Below are positions 12,745-23,212 of a stretch of 64,000 nucleotides of DNA, one piece after another (the first letter of the stretch is position 1; each line of letters begins with the position of its first letter). The DNA is taken from positions 4,078,417-4,142,416 of the forward strand of contig OW203997.1 of NCBI GenBank assembly GCA_934047225.1. Direction: 5' to 3'. The notes under the pieces were generated by a model. It saw only the letters and a program-made list of their open reading frames with translations. It was not told where the DNA came from and searched no databases. The translations under genes and the position numbers were made by a program. Source of the stretch: Ypsolopha sequella (lineage: Eukaryota > Arthropoda > Insecta > Lepidoptera > Ypsolophidae).

Positions 12745-13012
12745 CTTAATATTAATAAATATATTATATTTTGCTTTAATAAGCTTTATTTATTTCTTTT
12801 GTTTATTTACTACTATTAAAACAATACGAAAAATATTGACCGATAAGTTTCCATCCTTTTTTTTTATTAACATACCTAACTTATATGTCATTTTTTTTCA
12901 TTCGACTGAAGACGGCCACATACCGAGGGTCGAAATATATCAAGTAATATTTTTTTATTGTTTTAATACTAATAAATAAACAAAAGAAATAATATCTTAA
13001 TATTAATAATCT
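12745..13012. mobile_element. AT-rich foldback MITE with hammerhead-like motif
   Basis: Inverted arms TATTTCTTTTGTTTATTTAC.. (12790-12825) and its complement (12956-12993) flank a core with CTGAAGACGGCC...GGTCGAAATAT (12904-12941). Outer ends share TCTTAATATTAATA. Non-coding. The core motif recalls the CUGANGA...GAAA order of hammerhead ribozymes (see findings). Confidence 0.55.
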
Positions 13013-13052
13013 AAAGTTGGTACCCTTATGAGGTACAAATGTTCTATCTCAC

Positions 13053-13200
13053 GAAGTCTATTTGGCTATGGTTGTAGTAGTGCATAGACACGTACTTTTT
13101 GTAGTGTGCGTGACCTCGGGAGCACTTTCAAAACACGCAACACACACAAGACATACTTATCTGTACACGTCACTACTAAAACCATAGCCAAACGGACTTC
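13053..13200. repeat. Inverted-repeat element, 148 bp
   Basis: Arms GAAGTCTATTTGGCTATGG.. (from 13053) and ..CCATAGCCAAACGGACTTC (to 13200) pair over about 30 bp with few mismatches. Non-coding, MITE-like. Confidence 0.5.
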
Positions 13201-13489
13201 AAAACATACACGTATATACCTTCAAAAGACAGACAAGCAGGCAAAATATAGTTTCGGCTGAACTAAGGGCTCCACCAGTAAGGTAGTCAAACGGTAAACG
13301 CCCTTCACCGCTGCGGAAAGCTGTAAATATGATCAAGTAGTATCGAAACACCCTGAGCCTTTAGGGCTTAAGCTAGTTTTTAGGAACCACCTTGTAGCAG
13401 TAAGCTGTTGTTGCTCTTTAGATAGAGAGGCCGCTTTGGACCACCAACTATTTAAATTAAAATATTGATAAACGAGTGTGTACCAAATA

Positions 13490-13672
13490 TAATTCGCTGT
13501 CCGTCTGTCTGTCCGTCTGTCCTTCTGTCACCAGGCTGTATCTCATGAACCGTGAGAGTTAGACAGTTGAAATTTTCACAGATGATGTATTTCTGTTGCC
13601 GCTATAACAAAAAGTACTAAAAAATAGAATAAAATAAATATTTAATAGGGCTCCAATCCATCGCTTTGAATA
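13490..13672 (+). repeat. GGTTCCGT-family fragment
   Basis: Carries the internal part of the family: CTGTCCGTCTGTCTGTCC, CACCAGGCTGTATCTCATGA and TTTCTGTTGCCGCTATAACA. Both termini are missing. Confidence 0.7.
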
Positions 13673-13752
13673 CTATAATAATTATTAGAGTGTATTACAA
13701 ACTTGAAATCAATTAGAAACAAATTTTAAAGCAAAAATATTTTGAAAAAATT

Positions 13753-13840
13753 CCTCAGTGCAAGATTTCAACCTGCGACTTCCTCTCCTGCTTACATGAC
13801 AGGCGCGCTACCGACTGCGCTAACTAAGTTCGTATCTGGA
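13753..13840 (-). repeat. tRNA-derived SINE head (minus strand)
   Basis: The reverse complement reads TTAGCGCAGTCGGTAGCGCG (A-box region, complement near 13811-13823), a loop arm, then CAGGTTGAAATCTT (B-box-like, complement near 13762-13773). Spacing is tRNA-like, but there is no matching acceptor stem. This suggests a SINE head or tRNA pseudogene rather than a tRNA gene. Confidence 0.5.
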
Positions 13841-14275
13841 ACGACGAATTTTTCCACCACACCTGTACACAGATAGACATTTTTTTTATTTGTCTCTGAT
13901 TGATTTCATATACTTTTGTAGATACACCCTTTCAGCTTAAAGCCCTTGAAATCATTTCATTTCACACATAATGGTTAGTAAATAGTAACTAAGTGGTACT
14001 ATTAGTATATCTAGTTACTATGTTATGTAACTAGTATTTTCTTGTGACGTGCAAATCGAGAAAATTCATAAAAAATATAATTTTTTTTAACAACATTTAG
14101 GATGATTTTCTAAAAATCAACTCGATTTATTTTCGTCAATATCTTAGTTTTATTTAAGCTATATTTAAGAATATGACAGAATTTACCTTTCTTAAAGCTG
14201 ATTATAGCTAAAATAATAGTGAACCAATTAGATCGTAGTCCAGTACTCTTAGCACATTGTTTAATCGCGCGCGAC

Positions 14276-14373
14276 GTGACTTAGTTGAATCACAAGTGCG
14301 AGGAGCGGGACACGATGTTTTTGCGATTAAACAGTATGTCGCGCTTCTCGCACCTGGGAATCAACTAAGTCAC
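14276..14373. repeat. Inverted repeat, 27-bp arms
   Basis: GTGACTTAGTTGAATCAC.. (14276-14302) pairs with its near-complement at 14347-14373 (about 4 mismatches). The intervening sequence includes GCGATTAAACAGTATGTCGC. Non-coding; possibly the end of a larger transposon. Confidence 0.5.
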
Positions 14374-14409
14374 ACTGTGCTACGGGCACAGATCGTGACT
14401 CTTATCCAT

Positions 14410-14771
14410 CTAACTCCTCAGCCACAGCTTCAGGCTTCGAGAGGCGCGCCAAGCGGTTCTTCTTGCAACGGCGCCGGCGGAGAAAACAAATGTATGAAGT
14501 TGTATAGAGCCGGCCATGGGTCGCCGCTCGCGTGTCTTGTCCAGCTTCGAGTGACTTGCGCTCTCGCGATGGTGGTGTACGGGGAGGTGGGCGGTTGAAA
14601 CAGTGATCGAGCGCACATGACGAACCTAGTGTCGAGCGCTTTGAGCGAGCGAGCGCGCTATACATGAAGGCGCCGACGGGTATCGTGGCAGGGCAAAGCG
14701 CGTCGCTAAAACCACCTGGAAGCGCAGCAAGAAGCGCCGCCAGAAGCCTGAAGCTGTGGCCCTGGCGTTAC
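14410..14771. mobile_element. GC-rich terminal-inverted-repeat element, copy 1
   Basis: The left end GCCACAGCTTCAGGCTTC (from about 14420) and right end GAAGCCTGAAGCTGTGGC (to about 14762) are inverted. Outer bases suggest a TTAAC-like start. A second copy is at 23591-24035. Unusually GC-rich against its surroundings. ORFs up to 113 codons cross it but differ between the two copies, so they are not counted as genes. Confidence 0.6.
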
Positions 14772-14774
14772 AGA

Positions 14775-15523
14775 TTAAGAGGCTATGCGAATTTTATTTT
14801 TGTCACTGTCACTCCAATCAAAAAATCGCGCAGTGCGAGAGAGGCGGATTCAGGGCAAAAGGGAAAAAAGTTGGTTTTATATTTTTATTAAAAAACCTAA
14901 AATAGCTAGCAAAATTTCAAATATCAAATCTCTAGATCTTGTTGAAACACTCCTAATAAAATATGTTTGTGTTCTGTATATGGTTCTTATTCGTCAAACG
15001 AGGAGAAAAAGTGTGTGTAAAGACCTCATTTCAACAATTATTTCTATCGAGGAAAATTTATCTAATCAAGTTTTCCAATATCAAAACCCTAGATTATATA
15101 GTCAAAATGCATATATCAGAAATTTATTAAACATTTCTGTGTACTTCATGAAGTACAAAGAAAATTATAATCAGTTTCTGGTATATGCATTTTGATTATA
15201 TAATCTAGGGTTTTGAAATTGGAAAATATGTTTGGATAAATTTTCCTCGATAAAAATAATTGTTAAAATGAGGTCTTCAAACACACTTTTTCTTCTCGTT
15301 TGACGAATAGGAACCATATACAGAACTCAAACATATTTTATTAGGTGTGTTTTAACAATATCTAGAGATTTTATATTTGAAATTTTGCTAGCTGTTTTAG
15401 TATTTTTAATAAAAATAAAAATACAACTTTTTTCCATTTGGCCCTGAATCGGCACCTCGCACTGCGCGATTTTTCGCTTGGAGTGACAGTGACAAAAATA
15501 AAATTCGCGTATGATCACATTAA
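14775..15523. mobile_element. 749-bp near-palindromic TTAA foldback element
   Basis: Left arm starts TTAAGAGGCTATGCGAATTT; right arm ends in the complement ..AAATTCGCGTATGATCACATTAA. The two halves match over about 340 bp each, around a short centre near 15120-15180. Internal words (CCTCATTTCAACAATTATTTC) are shared with the elements at 20472, 35452 and 39171, so this is a head-to-head version of that family. The ORFs in it (136, 99 and 97 codons) are mirror images across the palindrome and are not genes. Confidence 0.75.
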
Positions 15524-16256
15524 AATCAAAGTCGATAGGAAATACACACATGTATTTACTTTTACTAGTACAAAGTATTATAAGGACGGTAAATTTGGAA
15601 CAGATCATGAAATAGACATAATGCACAGAACATCACTTGTACTATTCCACAAATTTATTACTTATATCCTGACCGGTTTCGTCTTTATGCCATTTTCAAA
15701 GGAATTTGCTATACTCGTAGATCTAAAATAACATTGTTTACATCAGTGCAACCAATGAATACCAGGAAATAAGTAATAAAGTGAGATATTACAAGTGATT
15801 TTCTGTTCATTATGTATTCCAAGTTCCACCTAGTGCCAACAATCAGCAGTATACAAAATTCTTGAATTAGAGTTACAAAAGACGCTATCGAAGATGACGC
15901 TTATAACGTTATAAATAAGTAAAAGTTATAAGATACAAAAACCTAATTACAGTGAAACATTATTTAGACTGAATTATAACTTGCTAAGTTTCCTGCCCTT
16001 CTTCTTAGCAAGACTAATCGAATGCCCGAATGGGCGGAGTTAGGCATTTATTTATTATATGTAATGCATTATATTTGCTTAGCTATATATTTATGATATT
16101 ATTTTATCCTTTATTTTATTCAATTGTATTATTTTATTAAATTTAAGTATACCTCACCTTTATTTTTTCGTGTATTTCCCCACATTATTTTTAATTTTAT
16201 TACACAAAACTATCACAAATAAATTATTTAATAATATTAAATAAAAACCGACCAGT
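15524..16256. other. No gene; LINE 3'-UTR-like patch at about 16015-16150
   Basis: Words like GGGCGGAGTTAGGCATTTAT are shared with 18160-18335, suggesting a common retroelement 3' end. The rest is unassigned. Confidence 0.35.
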
Positions 16257-16418
16257 GGGTCTACCGCGTAATTCTCATTTTCATCAACATCAACTTGAGA
16301 TTGAAATTTGACGTGCGTGCGACGACGCCCGCCTAACATGCCATCTCTTTTGCACGCGTTGAATTTCGCATACATTTGCTTGAAGTTGATACAAATGAGA
16401 ATTACGCGGTAGAGCCCC
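16257..16418. mobile_element. 162-bp MITE, copy 1
   Basis: Termini GGGTCTACCGCGTAATTCTC and (reverse complement of the right end) GGGGCTCTACCGCGTAATTC form about 22-bp inverted repeats. A nearly identical copy lies at 33796-33958 (only a handful of substitutions), implying recent spread. Non-coding. Confidence 0.75.
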
Positions 16419-16935
16419 TGGCCCGGCAATCCCAAAAAGAATCGGTCGATCGTTTATCGTTCGGGTGTACGTCCATCTCTGTTGCACGCATAGAGAGTTG
16501 GATATATACGACCGAACGATATTCGATATTCGAATTGTGTCACTTCGGAGTACCCACATTACATACATAAATATATTTAATTAAATTGCTATTTAATTAA
16601 ATTGACTATTTATTTCACTAAAATTAGGATGAATTTCCAACATAACTATAAAAATATTACAACTAAGACTCACTTTGATTGTTGCGGCCCAATAGATAAC
16701 ATAACTGGTCTCTTCACCCCCCGGTGCGGGGGCAGGGACAAGACGTCCGAGCGAGCATGGACAGATCTATCTAGAACGACGAAGACACGACACTGTTTAC
16801 CATATTCACCCAGTTTATTGTACCAAATTCAATCAGTTATACAAATTATACATCATACGAGAGGAGCACCGCATTTTCATTGCTATAATATTTCGGATCC
16901 TCGACATTGATTTTTTGTGACAAAGAAGTCACTCT
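16419..16935. other. No recognisable gene
   Basis: The 102-codon ORF at 16602-16910 has no recognisable motif. The patch at 16700-16800 is GC-richer. Unassigned. Confidence 0.3.
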
Positions 16936-16980
16936 ATGAGCCTGATGAAGGCCACTTTAAGTTGACCGAAACGTCAAGTT
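16936..16980 (+). ncRNA. Hammerhead-like motif
   Basis: CTGATGA (16942-16948), an imperfect GGCC..GACC stem, then GAAACGTC (16968-16975). The order CUGANGA-stem II-GAAA is that of hammerhead ribozymes known from Penelope-like and other retroelements. An extra A follows CUGANGA and stem II is imperfect, so activity is doubtful. Confidence 0.3.
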
Positions 16981-17278
16981 TTTCTCGCAAAAATCAAAGT
17001 GAGTAATATCTAATTCGTTATGGCTATTTATTTTGAATTTCGTTGTTATGAACGAAACGCATCAATCAAAACGCTATTAAAACTCTATATTTTAACCTTT
17101 ATATTTTATAACGTTTAAGATGCATGAAAGTTAGGGAAATTCTCTTTAATATGCGTGTAGTTAACAAATTGATAGTTACTTTTAATTGTCTACTGTGTCA
17201 TTGAGAAGTGAATGCATGAATAACCGAAACCATCAAATCAATCCCAAGACAGCGAAAAGTGACTAAAAAGGAAAAATC

Positions 17279-18139
17279 GAATTGTCTTGGTACATATTAA
17301 GCTTAGGAAATCTGGTTTTGTCAACTATATCTTGTCTTTGGGTAATCTTAAATAAAGGTCACATCTAGTTTCAAAGTTTATATCACTTTCTTTCGTTGTT
17401 TCTCTCCAAGCTTCTTTATTCTTGGCATACCTTATAAACTCGGCATACATTTATTTATTACTTTTTTGTACATTACACAAACAATAACAAGATGCAAATT
17501 ACGAGCTGCTAGCCCGAATAAAGGAATTCAAAGGCTTGACAAAACAAAATGTCCTAAGATATGCCGAGAATAAAGAAGATTAGAGAGAAAAATTATATGC
17601 TAGAATAGAAAGTTTGAAGTTTGATGTGACCTACAATAAAATTACCACAAAGACAAGAGGTAGTTGAGAAAACCAGATGTCCTGAGATATGACGAAAATA
17701 AAGAAACTTAGAGAGAAACAATAAAAAAAAACAAAAAACTTTGAAACCAGATGTGACTTTCAAAGGAATTACCACAAAGATAGTTGAGAAAACCCGGAGA
17801 ATAAAAAAGCTTAGAGAGAAACAATAAAACAGAACTGGAAACTTTGAAACCAGATGTGACATTCAATAAAAAACCAGATGTCTTAAGGTATGCTGAGAAT
17901 AAAGAAGCTTAGTGAAAAAAGAAATTGCAAGAAACTTTGAAACCAGATGTGACCTTCAGTAAGAGTACAAAGACAAGAAATAGTTGATAAACAAGAATAA
18001 GGAATCTTGGAGAGAAACAACGACAGAAAGTGCTATAAACATTGAAACCAGATGTGAATTTTAATTAACATTACCCAAAGACAAGATAAAGTTGACAAAA
18101 CCAGATGTCCTAAGCTTGATAAGTACTAAGATAAAATTA
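17279..18139. mobile_element. Foldback-like element with degenerate internal tandem repeats
   Basis: The plus strand from about 17520 to 18139 contains roughly five degenerate units of about 100-130 bp. Each carries AATAAAGAAGCTTAGAGAGA, GAAACCAGATGTGAC and AAAGACAAGATAGTTGA words. The left end (17279-17430) is one unit in inverted orientation. Termini AAGCTTAGGAAATCTGGTTT and the complement of ..AAACCAGATGTCCTAAGCTT therefore form long inverted repeats. This resembles Drosophila FB-type architecture. Non-coding. Confidence 0.65.
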
Positions 18140-18159
18140 TGATTTTAAAATAATTGCAC

Positions 18160-18335
18160 GGATAATCGGATTGGGCGTAGTAAGGCATATATTTATTTAT
18201 AGCGTATACATTTATCTATCAATGTTTTTGTATTTATTTATTAAATATTTATTATATTTTTAATATTATGTATTATATTTTATGCAAGTGTATTATTTTA
18301 TCAAATTTTTGTACGCCCAAAAAAGAGATTAAAGA
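18160..18335 (+). repeat. Retroelement 3'-UTR-like repeat
   Basis: GGATTGGGCGTAGTAAGGCA followed by AT-rich sequence matches the patch at about 16027-16150. Probably a LINE 3' end; AT-rich and non-coding. Confidence 0.4.
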
Positions 18336-18342
18336 AAAAATG

Positions 18343-18662
18343 AATGACATGAATCCTCGAGGGGGTATCAGAGGTGTTCCGAGTGTGAACTGTGAAATGC
18401 AAGTCACAGTTAATACTCGGTACACCCGCGTTTCACCGACGACTATTACGTTCTAAATGATGGGTAGTGAGCCCTACTATCGCCGTACTTCGGGCACAAA
18501 TACAAGCTTTTTAGGGCATGCAGGTTTCCTTTTCCTTCACCGTTCAGCAAGTGGTAAGTAAGAACAAACACTATGCACATAAACCCCGAAAAACTCATTG
18601 GATCGAATCCGGGGATCGAACCTGGATCTCAAGGCCAACGTTCTACCATACCGCTGCTATAT
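18343..18662 (-). mobile_element. tRNA-derived SINE (minus strand), near complete
   Basis: In the minus direction it has a tRNA-like head with A-box-like GGTATGGTAGAACG and B-box GGTTCGATCCCCGG (complement near 18610-18620). Next comes a body with GTGCCCGAAGTACGGCGATA and GGGCTCACTACCCATCA. The 3' end is CCCCCTCGAGGATTCATGTC. Related copies are at 24041-24300, 29550-30364 and 20214-20275. Inserted beside the 17279-18139 array. Confidence 0.7.
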
Positions 18663-18663
18663 A

Positions 18664-18785
18664 AAAAAAGAAGCTTAGAATGAAGGAGCTCAGAGAGAAA
18701 AAACAAAATTCTAGTGATATAAACTTTGAAACCAGATGTGACCTTCAATAAAGACAAAACAGATAGTTGACTTCATTAAAGACCA
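18664..18785 (+). repeat. Stray unit of the 17279-18139 tandem repeat
   Basis: Carries AACTTTGAAACCAGATGTGACC and AGATAGTTGA in the same order as the array units, separated from the array by the SINE. Suggests the SINE-bearing block landed in, or next to, the array. Confidence 0.55.
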
Positions 18786-19075
18786 ATTCTTATACGTTAT
18801 GGAGCTCCTACAATTTGAGATTCAATCAGATTGATGAAAAGACAACAATAACAATCAGATCATTTGCCTTCCACTTTAAGAAAGGAATCCTTTAAGGAAT
18901 TTTTATTTCCACGTCTGGTTTGATCATTATCATATCGAGAAAACGGTTACCCCACTGTGATTTTCTTCACCGTGCAGCGGTTAAGCAGCGCCGGGTTCCT
19001 TCAAGTTAGTAAGTTAAACAATACTATGCATATAATTTCAGAAAACTTAAATTAACATGTAATCAGTATGTTTTT
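18786..19075. other. No recognisable feature
   Basis: Unassigned; contains a short CACCGTGCAGCGGTTAAGC patch with SINE-like wording but no full boxes. Confidence 0.3.
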
Positions 19076-20074
19076 CGGGTTCCGTAGTACCTAAAAGGTA
19101 CAAAAGGAACCTTTATGGTGAGACTCCGTTGTCCGTCCGTCCGACTGTATGTCACTGAAATTAAGCACAAAAATAGCATTAATTTGCCCACATAACATGG
19201 TGTAAAAAAGTTTGAAAAGTATGAAATTGTAAAAAAAAAAATCCAGAACAAAAGAGAGAATAAATATGCTTTCGAGCGGTCGGGCAGACAACACATCCCG
19301 AGGATGCCTCGTTTAGAGGCGAAACACTTGTCGATAAGTTTTCTTGCTTGTTATTTAAGATTGCTTTATTTCGTGCTCGTACTGCTTGCTTTGCTTGTGC
19401 ATGTTTTATAGGGGAGGGCCGTCGGTGCTTGAGTATGCATTTTTAATAGCACGGTAAGAATGTTTAGCGGAATATTGCAAATTATTAATATATCCACAAA
19501 TTCATGATGGACTTCCGCAAAGTAACGCCTTTTTCAATAAATTTTGAAGAGAGAACAATAAAAAATATTATCCTAAAAATATAATATGAGTATCAAATTG
19601 TAGATATTAAAAAGTTCATTGTAAAAATATAAACTTTTATTAGGTATGTTTATTGGCACTGATTTCGAAAAATAATTTGAAAAACGACATAAAAAGTATG
19701 TCGCCCCTTGTCTCCGAAACTGGGGGACCGAAAAATATGAAAAATATGTCCATTATAAATCATAACTGGCCAATTACAGGCAAACAATTTGTAGGTATTA
19801 AAGAGCTGATTGTAAAAATATATAGATTGGCTATTTTTACTAGCATGTATTTTGAGAAATCCTCATAAAACCACAAAAAAATGCATGTCCCTCCCCTTAT
19901 ATCTAAAACCGAATGGACCGAAAATATGAAAAAATTATGGTAATTTTTGTTTACGTAAAGATTACAGGAAAATATAGCAGTTGAGAAATTCACGAAAAAA
20001 ATGACAAAATTAAATTTTTCATCCACGATACGGAACCCTAGGTATGCGAGTCTGACTCGCACTTGACCGGTTTT
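19076..20074 (+). repeat. Long GGTTCCGT-family repeat
   Basis: Starts GGGTTCCGTAGTACCTAAAA and ends GAGTCTGACTCGCACTTGAC. The head ACCTTTATGGTGAGACTCCG is shared with 31024-31270, and the tail half (19653-20074) is colinear with 60560-61068. Contains a CCTC..GAGGCGAAACAC..GTCG hairpin motif at 19299-19335. Non-coding. Confidence 0.65.
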
Positions 20075-20213
20075 TTATGTTATCTTATGACACTACCCTC
20101 AACAATTTCCTCTTGCCAAAGGTTAGCTGATAGAAAATATCGTAAAGCCTTTGTACAAAAGTTGTATTTTTTTGCAATAAAGAATTTTATTAAAAAACAA
20201 AACAAATCGTTTC

Positions 20214-20275
20214 GACATGAATCCCCGAGGGGATGTCAGAGGTATTCCAAGTGTGAACTAAATGTCAGTCACATT
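20214..20275 (-). repeat. SINE 3'-end fragment
   Basis: ACATGAATCCCCGAGGGGAT with GTGTGAACT...GTCAGTCACA matches the 3' part of the SINE at 18343-18662. Confidence 0.55.
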
Positions 20276-20471
20276 AATTTATTATTACTAATAATCCGTT
20301 GAACCAAGAATAGTATTCTGTTGATGTTATTGAGCGTATAGAAATGCCAGCAGGCTGCGCCAACGCACAAAACTTGCATAGCTTTAAACTGTATTGATGT
20401 TTTATGTAGTGAATTGGAGTGTGATTAATTGTAATCACAGGGCTGGATAGGTACTCGTAATTTGTAGTCCT

Positions 20472-20828
20472 TTAAGAGGCTATGCGAATTTTATTTTTGT
20501 TATAGTTACTATAAGCGAAAAACGCGCAGTGTGAGAGGGGTGGATTCAGGGCGGATTCAGGGCGGATTCAGAGCGAAAGGGAAAAAAGTTAGATTTATAT
20601 TTTTGTAAAAAAATCTAAAATTGCTAGCAAAATTTTCAAGATCAGAGATCTAGACATAATATTTAAGAAAATATAAGATTTTTATCAAGATATGTTTGAG
20701 TTCGTTACACGGGTACATGGTTCCTATTCGTCAAGCAAAATTCGAAAAAGTGTGTGAAGACCTCATTTTAACAATTATTCCTTGTATTTCATGAAAAATA
20801 AAGACATTTTTTTTACCTATCGCCTTAA
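20472..20828 (+). mobile_element. TTAA element of the 14775 foldback family
   Basis: Left end TTAAGAGGCTATGCGAATTT is identical to the left end of the 14775 element. Right end CTATCGCCTTAA (TTAA 20825-20828) is shared with the next element. It includes a threefold GCGGATTCAGG minisatellite at about 20547-20577. Non-coding. Confidence 0.7.
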
Positions 20829-21241
20829 GGGTCTGCACAATGCTAAAATTCAGTCCTGCTCTAACGCTTTTGTTTTTTAACTGTCTATCCTGCTCCAATC
20901 AGATGCCGCGTACGCAAAACTTCAGGTATTTTGAAATCACGGCTACATTAGGACATTAACTATAATTGTTTTATGTATTAAAGATGGTTTCTTCTAATAA
21001 ATATCTGCGTGTGTTGGTTTCGTTTCAATCGGTTTTGAAATATGGAAACTGAATCGCTTTTTTCGTGAAATTCATGCTTTTTAACGGTATTATAATTCAA
21101 AGAAGATTAAAAGAAAGTTTATTTATAAAGTGTAATTAATAATTGTCTTGAGTCAAAAAACACACCATATTTTTTTAAAATTTTTACGATCTACATTGAC
21201 GGAACTGAATCAATATGATGTTTAGCATTGTGGAGCCCTTT
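20825..21241 (+). mobile_element. TTAAGGGTCTGCAC MITE, most complete copy
   Basis: Left TTAAGGGTCTGCACAATGCT and right AGCATTGTGGAGCCCTT are inverted termini; the final TTAA on the right has decayed. It begins on the very TTAA that closes the preceding element. Colinear with 11180-11567 and with the inverted piece 38685-38818. Confidence 0.7.
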
Positions 21242-21884
21242 TGTGGAAACCAATAATTTTCAAAGAACATTTGAAAAAAAAACGGATCGGAAAAAAAGGG
21301 ATTTTTTTCTGACTTTCTACTGCATGTTATTATAATAATTAACAAAAGTACACGAATCATGGTGGTCCTTAGATCTCAAGAAACGTACATGATGAATGAA
21401 ATAGATAACTTTGTATAACGGCATATAATTTATGACGTAACTCAATCACGTATACGTAGCCGATATGCATGCCTTCACATAAAAAGATCCAAACACAAAC
21501 ATAAAGATAGAAAAGTTCAATGAATGTGAAGAAGAGATTTCTTTTATATATTTCCATTAAAAGACACAATACTTGTGTAACTTTCTAGCACAAGCGCTAG
21601 AACAGCAAAACAGCGGATTTTAATAAGATGTAGTATAAAAGGCTGCCGTGCCGCTAGATTCGCTGCCAGCAGCTTTATGATAAGAGTTGCGTAAGCTTAA
21701 TAGTTTTGTAAGATCGAATCAAAAGTGCATCTACCGTGCATCCGACGCTTGATTGATGCATTGTTTCTGATTTTAGGCGTGTTGTAAAGGCAGAGGCTTG
21801 GTAGAAGAAACGCAAGCGACTTTTAAGTGTTTCGACAACAAAATTTAATTTAGATGTTTTATGGAAGGTTGCGAGACAGTTACT
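21242..21884. promoter_or_regulatory. Unassigned; one TATAAAAGGC box at 21634-21643
   Basis: No gene recognised. GTATAAAAGGCTGCCGTGCC resembles an insect TATA box, followed about 30 bp later by a plausible start region. No ORF with a signal peptide follows, so promoter function is weakly supported. Confidence 0.2.
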
Positions 21885-22019
21885 GTGTTACTACAAAACG
21901 GTGTTTAACTTTAGACAGTGTTTAAATCTGTTGTTGTCGCCTTTTCTTTCATATTGTAATAAAGTGACAGCAACAGATTTAAACACTGTCTAAAGTTAAA
22001 CACCGTTTTGTAGTAACAC
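21885..22019. mobile_element. 135-bp foldback MITE
   Basis: GTGTTACTACAAAACGGTGT.. (from 21885) pairs almost perfectly over about 54 bp with ..ACACCGTTTTGTAGTAACAC (to 22019), with a short AT-rich loop. Near-perfect arms suggest recent formation. Non-coding. Confidence 0.7.
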
Positions 22020-22194
22020 CGTTAAACTTTAACGTCAACCGCTGGGTGTAAAGTGCACAACTTAACTTTTGTTTTTCTTGTTTAAGTTTTCTAAACTAAT
22101 TTAAGCAAGTAATTAATACTTAACTATGTGTCAATATGAGGCAACCCTCGAAGTTGTCCAGGAATATGTCTACCGACTATTCAATTAGGAAGGG

Positions 22195-22759
22195 GCAACT
22201 TCAAAAAAGAGGCCGCAAGGAGGATCCGGCTGGGATGGGCTGCGTTTGGGAAATTACGTCAAGTTTCTCCTTTGCCATTCCTCAGTGTTTAAAGACAAAA
22301 GTCTTCAACCAGTGCGTTCTGCCGGTCATGACTTACGGTTCCAAAACGTGGACACTGACGGTTGGACTAGTTCACCGATTCAAAGACGCTCAGCGAGCTA
22401 TGGAGCGGGCTATGCTCGGAGTTTCTTTGATGGATCATTTCAGAAATGAGGTGATTCGTCAAAGAGCCAAATTCATCGACATAGCCTCTAAGATAAGCAA
22501 GCTGAAGTGGCAGTGGGCTGGCCCCATCAGCGGAAGAACCGACAACCGATGGCGGAGAAAGGTTCTCGAGTGGAGACCACGAACCAGCAGACGCAGTGTA
22601 GGACGCCCGCCAGCTCGCTGGACTGACGATCTAAAAAAGATTGCCGGTAAGTAGGGGCTGGATGAGGATGGCCGAGGATAGAAAAATGTGGCCTGCCCTT
22701 GGAGAGGCCTATGTCCAGCAGTGGACCAATATTGGTTGATGGATTGGATTGGATTGGAT
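22195..22759 (+). pseudogene. RTE-type LINE 3' fragment (reverse transcriptase C-terminus)
   Basis: The readings ..CLKTKVFNQCVLPVMTYGS.., ..AQRAMERAMLGVSL.. and ..SVGRPPARWTDDLKKIAGK are characteristic of the C-terminal region of RTE-clade endonuclease/reverse transcriptase polyproteins common in Lepidoptera. An upstream part (RRIRLGWAAFGKLRQV) lies in another frame, and the frame breaks again after ..IAGK (22654), before ..EAYVQQWTNIG. The tail is TGATGGATTGGATTGGATTGG-like (22735-22759). 5'-truncated and frameshifted, so inactive. Confidence 0.85.
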
Positions 22760-23004
22760 ATGTGTCAGTTGCCATATACCAAAACTTTTTTAATTTTTTG
22801 CTTCTAAGCAAGAAAAACAAACTAAAGTTTTGCACTTTGCACCGAACGGCTGACTTGCGCAAAACCACATAACCTAGGTTAACCAACAAAAAAACTTCTT
22901 ATGCTAAGTCCTTATCGATGATTTGATGTGACAAGGAACACCGTTAAAACGTTAGTTGACTTGGGTTAACTTGCAGAATGATCAGTGCTGCATTGTAAAT
23001 CTTT
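22760..23004. other. No recognisable feature
   Basis: Unassigned spacer between two retroelement tails. Confidence 0.3.
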
Positions 23005-23212
23005 GCAGCAAATACTGAGGCGGAGCCCTTTTACTATTGTAATGTGTCCATAATTAAGTATCTGTCTCGTTATTGTTATTGTTATTGTTATTGTTAAAAC
23101 TTGTTCCGTGTCCTTTTAGTGTTAATGTAAATATTTAATTGTATTGAATGTGAATTGTGTACGTATTGTAATAGTGAATAAATGTTTTATCTATCTATCT
23201 ATCTATCTTTGT
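23005..23212 (+). mobile_element. LINE/SINE 3' end with AATAAA and (TATC)n tail
   Basis: CTGAGGCGGAGCCCTTTTAC..., a GTTATT run (about 23073-23096), AATAAATGTTT, then a TATC run (about 23184-23208). A reverse-orientation copy at 34060-34245 has the same order. Non-LTR retroelement 3' end; the coding part is absent. Confidence 0.65.

Noticed and set aside
14257..14598. 113-codon plus-strand ORF and three overlapping minus ORFs (14402-14665)
   Set aside because: They lie across a GC-rich repeat with few stops in any frame. The second copy at 23591-24035 does not preserve the frames.
14785..15195. 136-codon ORF
   Set aside because: Sits in one arm of a 749-bp palindrome. Its mirror-image arm gives a different reading (15327-15626 minus), and no motif is present.
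17279..18139. CRISPR-like array
   Set aside because: Repeat units are long, degenerate and without regular spacers, and the DNA is animal-like.
22527..22889. 120-codon minus-strand ORF
   Set aside because: Antisense of the RTE LINE fragment at 22195-22759 for most of its length.
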